A stretch of 64,000 nt of DNA from Prorocentrum cordatum (Eukaryota > Sar > Dinophyceae > Prorocentrales > Prorocentraceae): positions 62,001 through 126,000 of the forward strand of contig CAUYUJ010020606.1 in assembly GCA_963575745.1 (NCBI GenBank). The letters run 5' to 3'. Shown here one piece after another: positions 42,927 to 50,867 of this stretch. The notes under the pieces are model-generated. The model made no database searches. It saw only the letters and a program-made list of their open reading frames with translations, and was not told the origin of the DNA. The position numbers and the translations under genes were made by a program. The stretch's first letter is position 1, and the number at the start of each line of letters is the position of its first letter.

Positions 42927-43482
42927 CGCCCAAGCGCTCGACCTCGGCCCCTCCGCCAGATACCCCTCCGACAGGTTCATTGTGCTTTGCAACAGTGGAA
43001 AGGGAGGTCCCTTCCATGAAGACGAGACCAAGGCAAAGCGGCCCCAAAGCGAGGACGCTCCCTGGTATCGAGTAGACGAGGCCCCTTCTGACATCCAGTT
43101 CTGGCGGCAGTGTTGGGCCCTCGACCAGATCTACCACCTTCGGCAGAACCATGCGGACCTGTTTGCCCACCAGCTTTCCCCTCTGACCTTTCTCCTGGCC
43201 TTCGTGCGCGCCTCACGCGCCGAGAGACTCGCGGCCAACGACCGCCAGCGCACCTGCACCTTGGGTCTGAGCCTGAGGGCCAGAGCGGCCGCCACCCTGG
43301 GCTTTGACGTTCCCGACGCCGACGACGCGCGGGCTGTCCGATGCGGCCTTATACAGCAGGCACCGCCACTTCCCATGGGTCTGAAGCCTCTCTCTGACGA
43401 CGAGATTTCGGATGCGACAGGCTCTGTCTTCCAGAGAGTGCGCCCCGCTCCCAGCATGGACGCCCATCCGCGCCAGGATTGA
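42889..43482 (+). CDS. Helicase-proximal segment (frame 1)
   Basis: Frame 1 from the C7 run to 43,482. Reads SARYPSDRFIVLCNSGKGGP, FWRQCWALDQIYHLRQNHAD and LLAFVRASRAERLAANDRQR, typical of the helical region before the Walker A motif in UPF1-like helicases. It ends two bases into the next open frame, so a small frame change near 43,470-43,482 is inferred. Confidence 0.5.
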   Translation, partial: GPPSLGGPIHPSDAQALDLGPSARYPSDRFIVLCNSGKGGPFHEDETKAKRPQSEDAPWYRVDEAPSDIQFWRQCWALDQIYHLRQNHADLFAHQLSPLTFLLAFVRASRAERLAANDRQRTCTLGLSLRARAAATLGFDVPDADDARAVRCGLIQQAPPLPMGLKPLSDDEISDATGSVFQRVRPAPSMDAHPRQD

Positions 43483-44873
43483 CAGACGCAAGCCGAACAG
43501 CGACGCGACCAGGGCCCTTTCAGGCCACCCTGAATCACCACGCCGTACTAGTGCACGGACCCCCTGGGACAGGCAAGACCACTTTCTCTGTAGCCTGCCT
43601 GGACATGTGGGGATCCTGCTTACGCCCTGGACAGGCCGTTGCCTTGGCTGCAGGTTCCAACGCAGCGGTGGACCAACCAGCTTTAGCAATGGTCGAAGCA
43701 CATCGGCAGCAACGCCTCGACCCAGACACGGGGTTTCCTGGGAGTTTCGTGCGCCTGGCAAGGAAGGACCGTGTCAACGAAGCGCTCGTCGACCTGACGC
43801 CGGAGGGCCACTACAAGAACGCCCGCGGGGAGTTCCCGTTCCAGGACGGGGGCAAAAGCCAGGACTTCAGGCCCTACAAGGCGAGCCTACTAAGGGACGC
43901 CAGGGAAATCATGTCCACGCGCGAGGCGGCCGAGGCCCTCGGACAAAAGGACAGTCCCCACATCGTCCTCCTGGTAACAGGTGAAGCTGGACAGGCCACA
44001 GAGCTCCACGCGCTCATGTCCATGGTAAATCTGATCAATAGCGGCGGTGCCCTGGTCCTGGTGGGTGATCCGAATCAGTTGCCCCCCACAGTGCTTTCCA
44101 AGCTGGCGAACGACCTGGGACTTTGTGTTCGCATTTTCGACAGGATGTTTCACGCCCTTCGCGGCCAAGAGTCGGCCGTGGTTCGCCTTTCGATCTGCTA
44201 CCGCATGCATCCGCAGCTGCTCGCCTTTCCGAGCGCAGCCTACTACGGAAAGCGCATGATGTCCGGTATCATGGGCCCGCTCAGGGACAGGCCAATTGTC
44301 GAAGGTATCCCATGGAGAGACATTGTACCCTGGGAGCCCGGTAGACTGGCAGAGCTGGCGTCCCTCACCTGTTCCGACGAGAGCGATCTCCGCGCGACCC
44401 TCGAGCAACTGGACCCACCGCCAAGTGGAGACAAGCACCGCTTCCTGTTGGTTGACACACTCTCCTGGGAAGTGACGTCAGACCTCCAACCAGGCTACGC
44501 CAAGCTCCCCGAGGCAGCGCAGGCCGTAGACATCGTGCGGGCACTCCTGCCCGAGCTTGAGAGAGGCACCTCTGTCAGAATCGTGGTTGGATATCAGCTC
44601 CAGACAGCTATCCTCACGGATGGGTGGCCGCAGGGCCCCCGCCACCTATCCGGCGTCCTGCGAAATACTAAAGGTGGCAGAAACGGGCAGGCAGGCAAAG
44701 GGAAAGGCGGCTCTGCTCGCGACGGGCAAGACACCCTCGGTCCTGGACCCCCCCCCAAGACTACAGGGGGGACGTTCAGCGATGGGAAACCGTCTTTCGG
44801 GAGGACCGCTGCGCCCAAACGGCCGTCGGCACTTCTTTCCCTGGGCTCCGACAGATTGCGGGCGAGCACGTGA
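43479..44873 (+). CDS. UPF1-like SF1 helicase, N-terminal RecA domain (frame 0)
   Basis: Superfamily 1B signature. Walker A GPPGTGKTT (Lys33 counted from 43,479), then LRPGQAVALAAGSNAAVDQP, then LLVTGEAGQATE (about residue 165) at the Walker B position where relatives have DEAxQATE: Asp is replaced by Gly. Motif III LVGDPNQLPPTVLS and LSICYRMHPQLLAFPSAAYY follow, both intact. These enzymes use ATP to move on RNA or DNA; loss of the Walker B Asp normally abolishes hydrolysis. From about 44,600 the frame-0 reading becomes unlike protein; frames 1 and then 2 carry on the helicase. Confidence 0.8.
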   Translation: MTDASRTATRPGPFQATLNHHAVLVHGPPGTGKTTFSVACLDMWGSCLRPGQAVALAAGSNAAVDQPALAMVEAHRQQRLDPDTGFPGSFVRLARKDRVNEALVDLTPEGHYKNARGEFPFQDGGKSQDFRPYKASLLRDAREIMSTREAAEALGQKDSPHIVLLVTGEAGQATELHALMSMVNLINSGGALVLVGDPNQLPPTVLSKLANDLGLCVRIFDRMFHALRGQESAVVRLSICYRMHPQLLAFPSAAYYGKRMMSGIMGPLRDRPIVEGIPWRDIVPWEPGRLAELASLTCSDESDLRATLEQLDPPPSGDKHRFLLVDTLSWEVTSDLQPGYAKLPEAAQAVDIVRALLPELERGTSVRIVVGYQLQTAILTDGWPQGPRHLSGVLRNTKGGRNGQAGKGKGGSARDGQDTLGPGPPPKTTGGTFSDGKPSFGRTAAPKRPSALLSLGSDRLRAST

Positions 44874-45859
44874 AGAGTGGGGCGCTCAAGGTCACCACCA
44901 TCGACTCCAGCCAGGGAGGAGAGGCGGACATCGTAATTGTACTAACCACGAGGAGCAACGGGAACCACAACTGGGGCTTCGTCGACGACGCCAAGCGCCT
45001 TAACGTGGCGATCACCAGGGCCAAGCGGAACATACTGATCCTGGGAGACGGACGTATGTTTGCCAATGCCACCTGGTCCCAGCTGCGCGTGCTCTCCGAA
45101 TATGGGCGGCTGACCCGCATTTGGGTTCGCTTTCGTGGCAGTGCCTCCTTGGGCCACAGGACTTCCCTGGGCATCGACGAGAGTTTCGAGCCACTGCGCG
45201 ACCTCGCCTCCTGGGTGCCCTCGCTTATCGCCTGGAGCTGCGACGCAAGGGGGGGGGGCGGACAAAGCGAGCTGGACGCGGCCAGGAAGAAAGCACGTGA
45301 CGCACAGGCCACCGGTTTCGCCGAACGCTACAACACGCCCCTGGACGAACACTTCGACTGGGGCACCCTGGGTAAGCTAATCTCGGGCGGTCTACATGAC
45401 ATTCTCTCGACGCCTGCCTTCCACGTGCTCATCTACCTGATGTCCGGACTGCATCCCCACGAGTTCTCACTGGCGTCGACGCCGCGACAACCGGGCAAGC
45501 TCGACCGCAAGGCGTGGTCGCACCTGGGTTTCCTGTTCGACATGTCCCTGGGACTAGACGCTACCAGCCTTGTCTACAACATGCTATGGGCCGCGATCGT
45601 GTGGACACTCGGCCTGGGCACTCCCTGGCAAGACACGAACTACGCAGTCCACGACGACTCCCTTCCACCGTTGCCTCACGTCAGAGGGAGGCGTGTAACG
45701 CTCTGGGGGCGGCGCCAGTGCACCCCTAAGGGGCTCTTCCGGCAGGTTCCCAAGGCGTGGAGCACCGCTACCAAGGACTGCTGCAGACAGGAAGCACCCT
45801 GGCATGGCTGGGTTACAAGAAATCCTCCTCGGCGCGCTCGACGGCTCCAAGCGGGATGA
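44747..45859 (+). CDS. UPF1-like SF1 helicase, C-terminal RecA domain (frame 2)
   Basis: Frame 2 opens at a C9 run (44,748-44,756). Motif V appears as TTIDSSQGGEADIVIV (about 44,893) and motif VI as LNVAITRAKRNILILGD (about 45,000), both textbook UPF1-type. The link from the upstream domain passes briefly through frame 1 (ILKVAETGRQAKGKAALLAT), so two indels are needed, one at the homopolymer. After the helicase (about 45,130) is an unassigned region (HVLIYLMSGLHPHEFSLAST) that runs to about 45,700, where frame 0 takes over. Confidence 0.75.
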   Translation, partial: TPPQDYRGDVQRWETVFREDRCAQTAVGTSFPGLRQIAGEHVKSGALKVTTIDSSQGGEADIVIVLTTRSNGNHNWGFVDDAKRLNVAITRAKRNILILGDGRMFANATWSQLRVLSEYGRLTRIWVRFRGSASLGHRTSLGIDESFEPLRDLASWVPSLIAWSCDARGGGGQSELDAARKKARDAQATGFAERYNTPLDEHFDWGTLGKLISGGLHDILSTPAFHVLIYLMSGLHPHEFSLASTPRQPGKLDRKAWSHLGFLFDMSLGLDATSLVYNMLWAAIVWTLGLGTPWQDTNYAVHDDSLPPLPHVRGRRVTLWGRRQCTPKGLFRQVPKAWSTATKDCCRQEAPWHGWVTRNPPRRARRLQAG

Positions 45860-48239
45860 GGTCCGTAAGGGGGTCATAGACACCGACGGCCTCCCCATGG
45901 AATCCTGCAAGGCCCGGTCGCTCCTGGTCGTCATGATGCTCATGCTTCGCGAGCCACGCGTGTTCCTGTGGCCCTTCTCCCACGCAGAGCAGGCCGGGGA
46001 CGTCGTCGAGGCCGTCCTGGGTTTCTGTGTCCCCTGGCAAGAGGCGCACCGAGGTTTCCGACACGATTTTGCCCGAACCTGGAGCCTCACGCTAGACGAC
46101 CTCGCCGACCTTCACGGACGCATCGAGGCAATCCTGCCCCACATCTCCAAACTAGTGGCGGTAGCGCACCACCACCCGGTTGCGCGGGCAGCTGGCTGCC
46201 CGCAGACCTGGAGTGAAATGGACAGGCAGGGTTTCCAGCTGAAAGCGCCAATGCTCGTCCTGGAGAAGATCGTCCCGGCCGCCACTCTGACCTCTCTGGG
46301 TACGCACAACTGTTCGGTGTGCACGCTACACGTCGCGCTGGCGGGGACCGACGCCTCCCTGGGTCCCGATGATCGGCTTGCGGGGCTCACATACATCGGC
46401 GGCGGTTTTGCCGTATCCAGTACCGACCTCAACGCCCCCCTGCCGCCTGCCCCCGCCCCAGGCACCAAGCAGGATCCTCCATGCATCCCTGACGAAAGGC
46501 TCGCACCCGAACAGAACAACGGCAGGTTCAGGTGCGCCATGTGTGGAAGGGACCAGCTACGCTCCACCGATGGAACCTGGATCTCCGACGACACGCGCCA
46601 GATGGTCGCTCAGATAGGCCCCAGGCCTACCTCAACGTCGCAAACATGGGGTGGCACTGCGAAGCCTGCTGGTTACGTTACCTGGAGGATCAGGGCATTC
46701 CAACTCCGACGGGGGCGACAATTGCCGACAAGGTCACGGAGCACGAGCAGCAGAGGACGTGGCGCTAACGACAAGGCGGACGCTCTCCCTTCCCTGGGCC
46801 ACTTTCCACTTGGCTTTGGATGCAGCCCCCAGGCGGACACGAGGACTCGATCGGACCTCATCATGACGCCGACGGGCATGAAGATCCCTGAGCGGGCCAA
46901 CACCACCATTTCCATCCTACGGATTCGGGACGATCGTTTTGGCCTCAGAGCTGCCCAGAGCCAGACCTACTCCGCGCGGTGCGACACATGCCCCCAGGGG
47001 GCTCCGCTCCTTGTCTGGAGCGCAGGAGCACCGCCCCTGGGCTGTTTCATATGGAAGCCAGCGGAAGGGATAGGGGTGCCCGAGCGGGCGGGGCTGCCGC
47101 CCATCTGGTGGGAGCGCAGGTGGAACGCCACCTGGTGCTGTCGACGCTGCCTGGTCCCGATATGGAACATCGGTCCGGCCACCCTGGATCACATCATGGA
47201 TCGGGACTTCAGAGCGCTATACCCAGCCGAGGCCCCGGTCCTTCCGGCGCTCAGCAGTCAGATAGTAACCGAGGCATCAGTGGACATATCGGACTCTCTC
47301 CCATGGCTAGGCGCAGACGCCAAGGCCCAGGATCGTTTCACCAAAGCCGGAACGAGCAATCCCCCTGGGCCCAGCACCGCGGGCGGGACCGCTTCCGCGG
47401 CTGAGCGTGCTCCCAGGTCCCTCGCGCAGCTCATGGAGGTCTTGCCAGATCTGCCAGTACCGCAGGGCCCGCTCCTGGACAACAGGAACGTCAACCACCT
47501 CGCCCTGAGCCCAAATTACCCCAGGTGCGGACCAGGCAGTGGTGGACTGTACGCTCAGCGACTGTTGGTTACCTACCTCCGTGACTTCTTCCCCGGGCTG
47601 GACTACATCTGGAAACAGTTCTGTCTCGCTAACCGCGACAGCAGCATCCCAGAACCTAGGTGCGATGAATACTCGTTGCCGGACGAATTTCTGACCGAGT
47701 TCCCCAGGACGATATACGGCGACTGCACCCCGGGGAATTGCATTCCACCCAACCAGCCCTGGGATGGTAAGCGCGTGGCCGCAGCGAGAGTCGTCGTATA
47801 TTTTATTAACGGCGAGAAGCATAGGGAGTCCTGGGTGAAGTACGCCGCGTTCCTGGCCCCGGCAAGCGGCCTTAGCCCCATCCGGCACGAGATGGGCACG
47901 CTGACGAGTTTCCTACTCAGCCTCAGTGCCGATGCCCTCGCCTCCGCGTCCATCACTTCCTTGGCTGAGTCGCCCCCACCAGTCCCGCAGACCATGAGCG
48001 AGGACAGGCCGGACACCCCTACGGCTGCCGACGCAGACAAGTCCCTGGGTACGAGAGACAACGACTCGCCTATGGGCTTCCCTGGCCCGCCCGACCACAC
48101 AGTCAAGGACGAGAGCGGTGAAGATGTGATCCCCCGACGGAAAGGTGGAGTCACCCGACTACGGAGAAGGCGAGCCCCCTCCTCCTGTTTCCTGCTCGGA
48201 CTCGGCCACGGAGGTCGACGGCGACGGCGCCGGCGATAA
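45804..48239 (+). CDS. Cys-rich retrotransposon segment (frame 0), 811 aa
   Basis: Opens with a helical part (LQEILLGALDGSKRDEVRKG, SLLVVMMLMLREPRVFLWPF). It then carries several CxxC pairs: CSVC (about 46,315), CAMC (about 46,537), CDTC (about 46,982) and CCRRC (about 47,138), suggesting zinc-binding fingers. Between 46,600 and 46,770 the better reading is frame 2 (NMGWHCEACWLRYLEDQGIP), which supplies a partner CxxC for CAMC, so a pair of compensating indels is likely. The C-terminal 200 residues contain VAAARVVVYFINGEKHRESW and then an acidic disordered tail. No family recognised. It directly follows the helicase in the same strand order. Confidence 0.55.
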   Translation: MAGLQEILLGALDGSKRDEVRKGVIDTDGLPMESCKARSLLVVMMLMLREPRVFLWPFSHAEQAGDVVEAVLGFCVPWQEAHRGFRHDFARTWSLTLDDLADLHGRIEAILPHISKLVAVAHHHPVARAAGCPQTWSEMDRQGFQLKAPMLVLEKIVPAATLTSLGTHNCSVCTLHVALAGTDASLGPDDRLAGLTYIGGGFAVSSTDLNAPLPPAPAPGTKQDPPCIPDERLAPEQNNGRFRCAMCGRDQLRSTDGTWISDDTRQMVAQIGPRPTSTSQTWGGTAKPAGYVTWRIRAFQLRRGRQLPTRSRSTSSRGRGANDKADALPSLGHFPLGFGCSPQADTRTRSDLIMTPTGMKIPERANTTISILRIRDDRFGLRAAQSQTYSARCDTCPQGAPLLVWSAGAPPLGCFIWKPAEGIGVPERAGLPPIWWERRWNATWCCRRCLVPIWNIGPATLDHIMDRDFRALYPAEAPVLPALSSQIVTEASVDISDSLPWLGADAKAQDRFTKAGTSNPPGPSTAGGTASAAERAPRSLAQLMEVLPDLPVPQGPLLDNRNVNHLALSPNYPRCGPGSGGLYAQRLLVTYLRDFFPGLDYIWKQFCLANRDSSIPEPRCDEYSLPDEFLTEFPRTIYGDCTPGNCIPPNQPWDGKRVAAARVVVYFINGEKHRESWVKYAAFLAPASGLSPIRHEMGTLTSFLLSLSADALASASITSLAESPPPVPQTMSEDRPDTPTAADADKSLGTRDNDSPMGFPGPPDHTVKDESGEDVIPRRKGGVTRLRRRRAPSSCFLLGLGHGGRRRRRRR

Positions 48240-48495
48240 GGCGCCTCAGCGGAGCCCAACGGCAGACAGCTCTGGATCCAGCTCCGAGGACGTCCCGACT
48301 GCTGTCGGGGATGGCGCGGTCAACGCCGACCATCCAGCGGTGCAGCCAGGGGATCCCAGGATGGCGAGAGCGCCCGCGACCGAGGCGACGCGCGGAACGA
48401 TCACACCCCAGTGCGCAGCCCGCAGCTCCCAGGGCATAGACCTAGCTACCCTCGACAGGCAGGCTCTTCTGAGCGCGATGCGCTCAGCCATTTGA
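48145..48495 (+). CDS. Acidic linker segment (frame 1)
   Basis: About 116 residues, rich in Ser, Asp, Glu and Pro (TADSSGSSSEDVPTAVGDGA), ending LATLDRQALLSAMRSAI. Continues in composition from the acidic tail of the frame-0 segment, so a frame change near 48,150-48,239 is inferred. No function can be given. Confidence 0.45.
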   Translation: MESPDYGEGEPPPPVSCSDSATEVDGDGAGDKAPQRSPTADSSGSSSEDVPTAVGDGAVNADHPAVQPGDPRMARAPATEATRGTITPQCAARSSQGIDLATLDRQALLSAMRSAI

Positions 48496-48518
48496 CTGAC
48501 CCGCAAGGAGGTGGCCCC

Positions 48519-49019
48519 ATGTACAAGGTCTGGCTGGGCACCGTGGACCTGGAGCGTCCCAACGAGACACCCGCCAGACGCCTCGCGAGGCTCCAATCAG
48601 AGCTGGGCGCCGTGTTTTGCGCGCTGTGGACCGCTCACACGCAGCGCGTGTGGCTCCCTGGATCCAGGGGGCCCAAATCCGACCCTAGACTGCACGCGGA
48701 GACGACCATCAATGAGTTTCTTGATGACTGGAAGGGCTGCGGGTATAACGCCTACCTGATGGACACGAGGTGCGGCTTTCGCATCGACTGGGACCGGTTG
48801 CGATCCGACTACCTGCGACACTCCCGACCCGACGGCAGAGGCAAAGGCAACCAGCAGAGTAATTGGCGAGACCGTGCGACAAGCTCCTGGGGCCCCTGGG
48901 GCACCTGGCAGAGCGATTGGAGCGAAGGATGGCGCGACGATCGCTGGCAGACGGGCGACAAGCGCGGTGGAGGCCGACCCGAGGACCGAGACGAAAAGAG
49001 ACGTCGATGGATAGGCTGA
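48519..49019 (+). CDS. C-terminal Trp/Arg/Gly-rich segment (frame 0), 166 aa
   Basis: Begins at an ATG (MYKVWLGTVDLERPNETPAR); the frame is open upstream to 48,411. The N-terminal 110 residues look folded (LARLQSELGAVFCALWTAHT, TTINEFLDDWKGCGYNAYLM). The C-terminal 55 residues are a Trp/Arg/Gly/Asp-rich tail (SSWGPWGTWQSDWSEGWRDD), a composition seen in RNA-binding low-complexity tails. Last coding segment of the element; stop at 49,017. Function unknown. Confidence 0.5.
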   Translation: MYKVWLGTVDLERPNETPARRLARLQSELGAVFCALWTAHTQRVWLPGSRGPKSDPRLHAETTINEFLDDWKGCGYNAYLMDTRCGFRIDWDRLRSDYLRHSRPDGRGKGNQQSNWRDRATSSWGPWGTWQSDWSEGWRDDRWQTGDKRGGGRPEDRDEKRRRWIG

Positions 49020-50308
49020 GCTCACGCTCCACCTCCAGCGCCTAGGCTCCACGATAACTTCACTACACACTACGTGCGGCCTTCAGCCGCCTTCCCCTCT
49101 CTTGCAACCGTTTGGCAACCCCGTTGCCCCCCCTTCCTAGTCCGCGCACTTCCTGCCTTTGGACCCACGTGCGCCGATCAGCAATACCATCTGCCTCGCT
49201 GCGCGACGGAACGCAGCCCGCAGACCCTAGCTGGCCCTCGGCCCCGCTGTAGTACTTCTCCCAGTGGCCTGGATGATCCTGTGCTCGGCTATGCTGTTGG
49301 GATCGCCCGTTGCCACTCGTGATGCTCGCTTACACCCTGGGACTACCAACAGATTGCGGCCTTCAGCCGCCCTTTGGACGACACTCGCTTGCGGCATTCT
49401 GCCGCCCCCTCTGGCACGCGCACTTCCTGCCTTTGGATACAGGTGCGCGTGCCAGTAATACCGTCCGCACGGCGTCCCACGTGCGGACTAAGGGGCCCCT
49501 GGCCTCACTGTAGCTGTTTTCACCTGCCAGGCTTAGCCTGGCGCGCGGCTGCGGCCGACCTGGCGGTTTTCGCCCGTCCCAGTCTGCGCGACTCCCCGGA
49601 TTCTTCAAGCTACTACGGCCTTCAGCCGTGCTCCTGGAACGATGTGGCTGTGAGGGATGCGTCCTTGGGTATACGGCGGTCCTGTCCCTCGCGCGCCTCC
49701 ATGCTTGAGCGTGTGGGCTATGGCGCGGGCCACATTGATCGGCGCACTTTCTGAGCGACCTCACTTTCTCACCGAGTGGCCGTTGCCCCTGCTGGGTCCA
49801 GTCCTGACCGTTGGGCCACTGGGCTCAGGCGCATCTCCCAGTGGAAGATTCATACCTCCGCTCGCGGGGCTCAGCTTCCACCGCACGATGCCCGTTTTGA
49901 TGCTGCGACGGTTCGCTGGCGCTGTCAGAGTACTTCCCGCAGGAGCGCGTCACCAGCCTTGTCTGCTCATACCCGTCAGACTCCCTGGATCGACTTTCCT
50001 GCCTGGAGTTCGTTCCCCACCTTACTGTCGTCTTGTTACGATCACGGCGGGAACGCCCACGCGCCATTTTGGCTGCGCTGGCACCCCTCGGTGGCTGTTC
50101 TCTCAGACTCCCTGGGTTTGCCGCTTGCACGTTCGTTGGGCTGTTCTTGCAGACTCCCTGGGATTGCACGCCCGCCTGGCCTCTCAGACGCCCTGGGTTG
50201 CTGCCCCCCCCGCCGCCTGACCCGCGGCCCCCGCGCGCGCCCGTGAATTTAGTCGCGGCCGCAGCCCGACCGTGACCGCTCGCCGTCGGCGCCTCCGCCT
50301 GCGGCTGT
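49020..50308 (+). other. 3' non-coding tail of the retrotransposon
   Basis: About 1.3 kb without convincing coding sequence. It holds CTTCA-loop hairpins with perfect stems at 49,076-49,090 and 49,356-49,370 (GCGGC/GCCGC) and 49,615-49,629 (ACGGC/GCCGT), and a GCCAGGC-TTA-GCCTGGC hairpin at about 49,527-49,543. A duplicated segment lies about 274 bp apart ('cgcgcacttcctgcctttgg' at 49,143 and 49,417). Three 'cagac(t/g)ccctggg' repeats occur at 50,105-50,200. Confidence 0.7.
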
Positions 50309-50316
50309 AAAAAAAA
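50309..50316 (+). other. 3' A-tract (poly(A) remnant)
   Basis: Eight A residues directly before the 3' target-site duplication. Short A tails are typical of LINE 3' ends made by target-primed reverse transcription. Confidence 0.75.
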
Positions 50317-50332
50317 TATCCCACCAGCCCGT
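50317..50332 (+). repeat. 3' target-site duplication
   Basis: TATCCCACCAGCCCGT, the partner of 22,473-22,489 (one C fewer). The host sequence then continues with 'ccagaaacgacg', which resembles the continuation of the uninserted paralogue at 62,381 ('tctcaaaacagca'). Confidence 0.8.
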
Positions 50333-50867
50333 CCAGAAACGACGCCCAGGCGAGTAGAGGGTCGTCCTGAGGGGCTTTTCTGCGTCTTGGGTGCCTCGAG
50401 GGGGCCTCTGTGGGCCGTTCGGGATCCTCTTTGGGGCCTCCTGGGGGCGTCTTGGGGCCTCTTGGGGCCATCTTGGGGCCTCTTGGGGGTCTCTTGGGGG
50501 CCTCCTGGGGGCCTCTTGGGGGGCCTCTTGGGGCCATCTTGGGGCCATCTTGGGGCCATCCTGCGGCCTCTTGGGGCATCCTGGGGGCCTCTTGCGGCCA
50601 TCGTGGAGGAAATCGATCAAAGAAGAGGGGAGCCTTAATTAGCGTTGCCCCTAGAGAAGGCCAAAATGGGGCCAAAACCATCATAAAATCAATGTGTTTG
50701 GCTTCCTCGCCGAGGCCGTTTTGGACGCTCTGGCCGCTCCCCGCCCCTCCTGTCCAGGTCAGTGGGGAGGGGGTAGGGGGAGGGGTAAACCCCTCCCCGA
50801 AGGGGAAGAGGGAGGGGTGGAAGAGGAAACTCGTTAAACCACCGACGCCCAGAGGGCTGGTGGGACT
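50333..50867. repeat. Host dispersed repeat interrupted by the retrotransposon (family E)
   Basis: Holds a tract of 'ggggcctcttggggccatc' units (50,400-50,610), 'aggaaatcgatcaaagaa', then a segment with 'ggtaaacccctccccgaagg' and 'agggctggtgggactc'. The same order recurs at 63,180-63,570. ORFs over the GGGGCC units are repeat artefacts. Confidence 0.75.

Larger units (their letters stand above)
22486..50316 (+). mobile_element. Giant non-LTR retrotransposon with spliced-leader 5' end
   Basis: Boundaries are given by a 5' spliced-leader relic (22,486-22,505), a 3' A8 tract (50,309-50,316) and matching 16/17-bp duplications outside both. No LTRs are seen. All coding segments are on the + strand from 22,667 to 49,019, then 1.3 kb of non-coding tail. 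Recognised modules in order: 168-aa repeats, RING-H2, DNMT3-like methyltransferase, APE endonuclease, reverse transcriptase, zinc knuckle, RNase H, C2H2-like finger, SF1 helicase, Cys-rich region. APE plus RT without LTRs is the LINE class, which inserts by target-primed reverse transcription. About 27.8 kb is several times the usual 4-8 kb of LINEs. Frame changes and some altered catalytic residues suggest this copy is not intact, unless the indels are assembly errors. Confidence 0.85.

Noticed and set aside
22667-49019. Introns as the reason for the frame changes
   Set aside because: At the junctions inspected, the two open frames overlap and both sides stay protein-like up to a few bases, leaving no room for an intron; two junctions lie on C homopolymers.
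27942-50200. Over-representation of CCCTGG in the retrotransposon
   Set aside because: The word appears several times more often than base composition predicts by eye, in all codon phases, but I could not count it properly, and GC-rich codon use may explain it.
22486-50316. LTR retrotransposon or DNA-virus insertion
   Set aside because: No long terminal direct repeats, no aspartic protease or integrase, no capsid or DNA polymerase. APE endonuclease, A tract and leader relic fit a LINE-type element.
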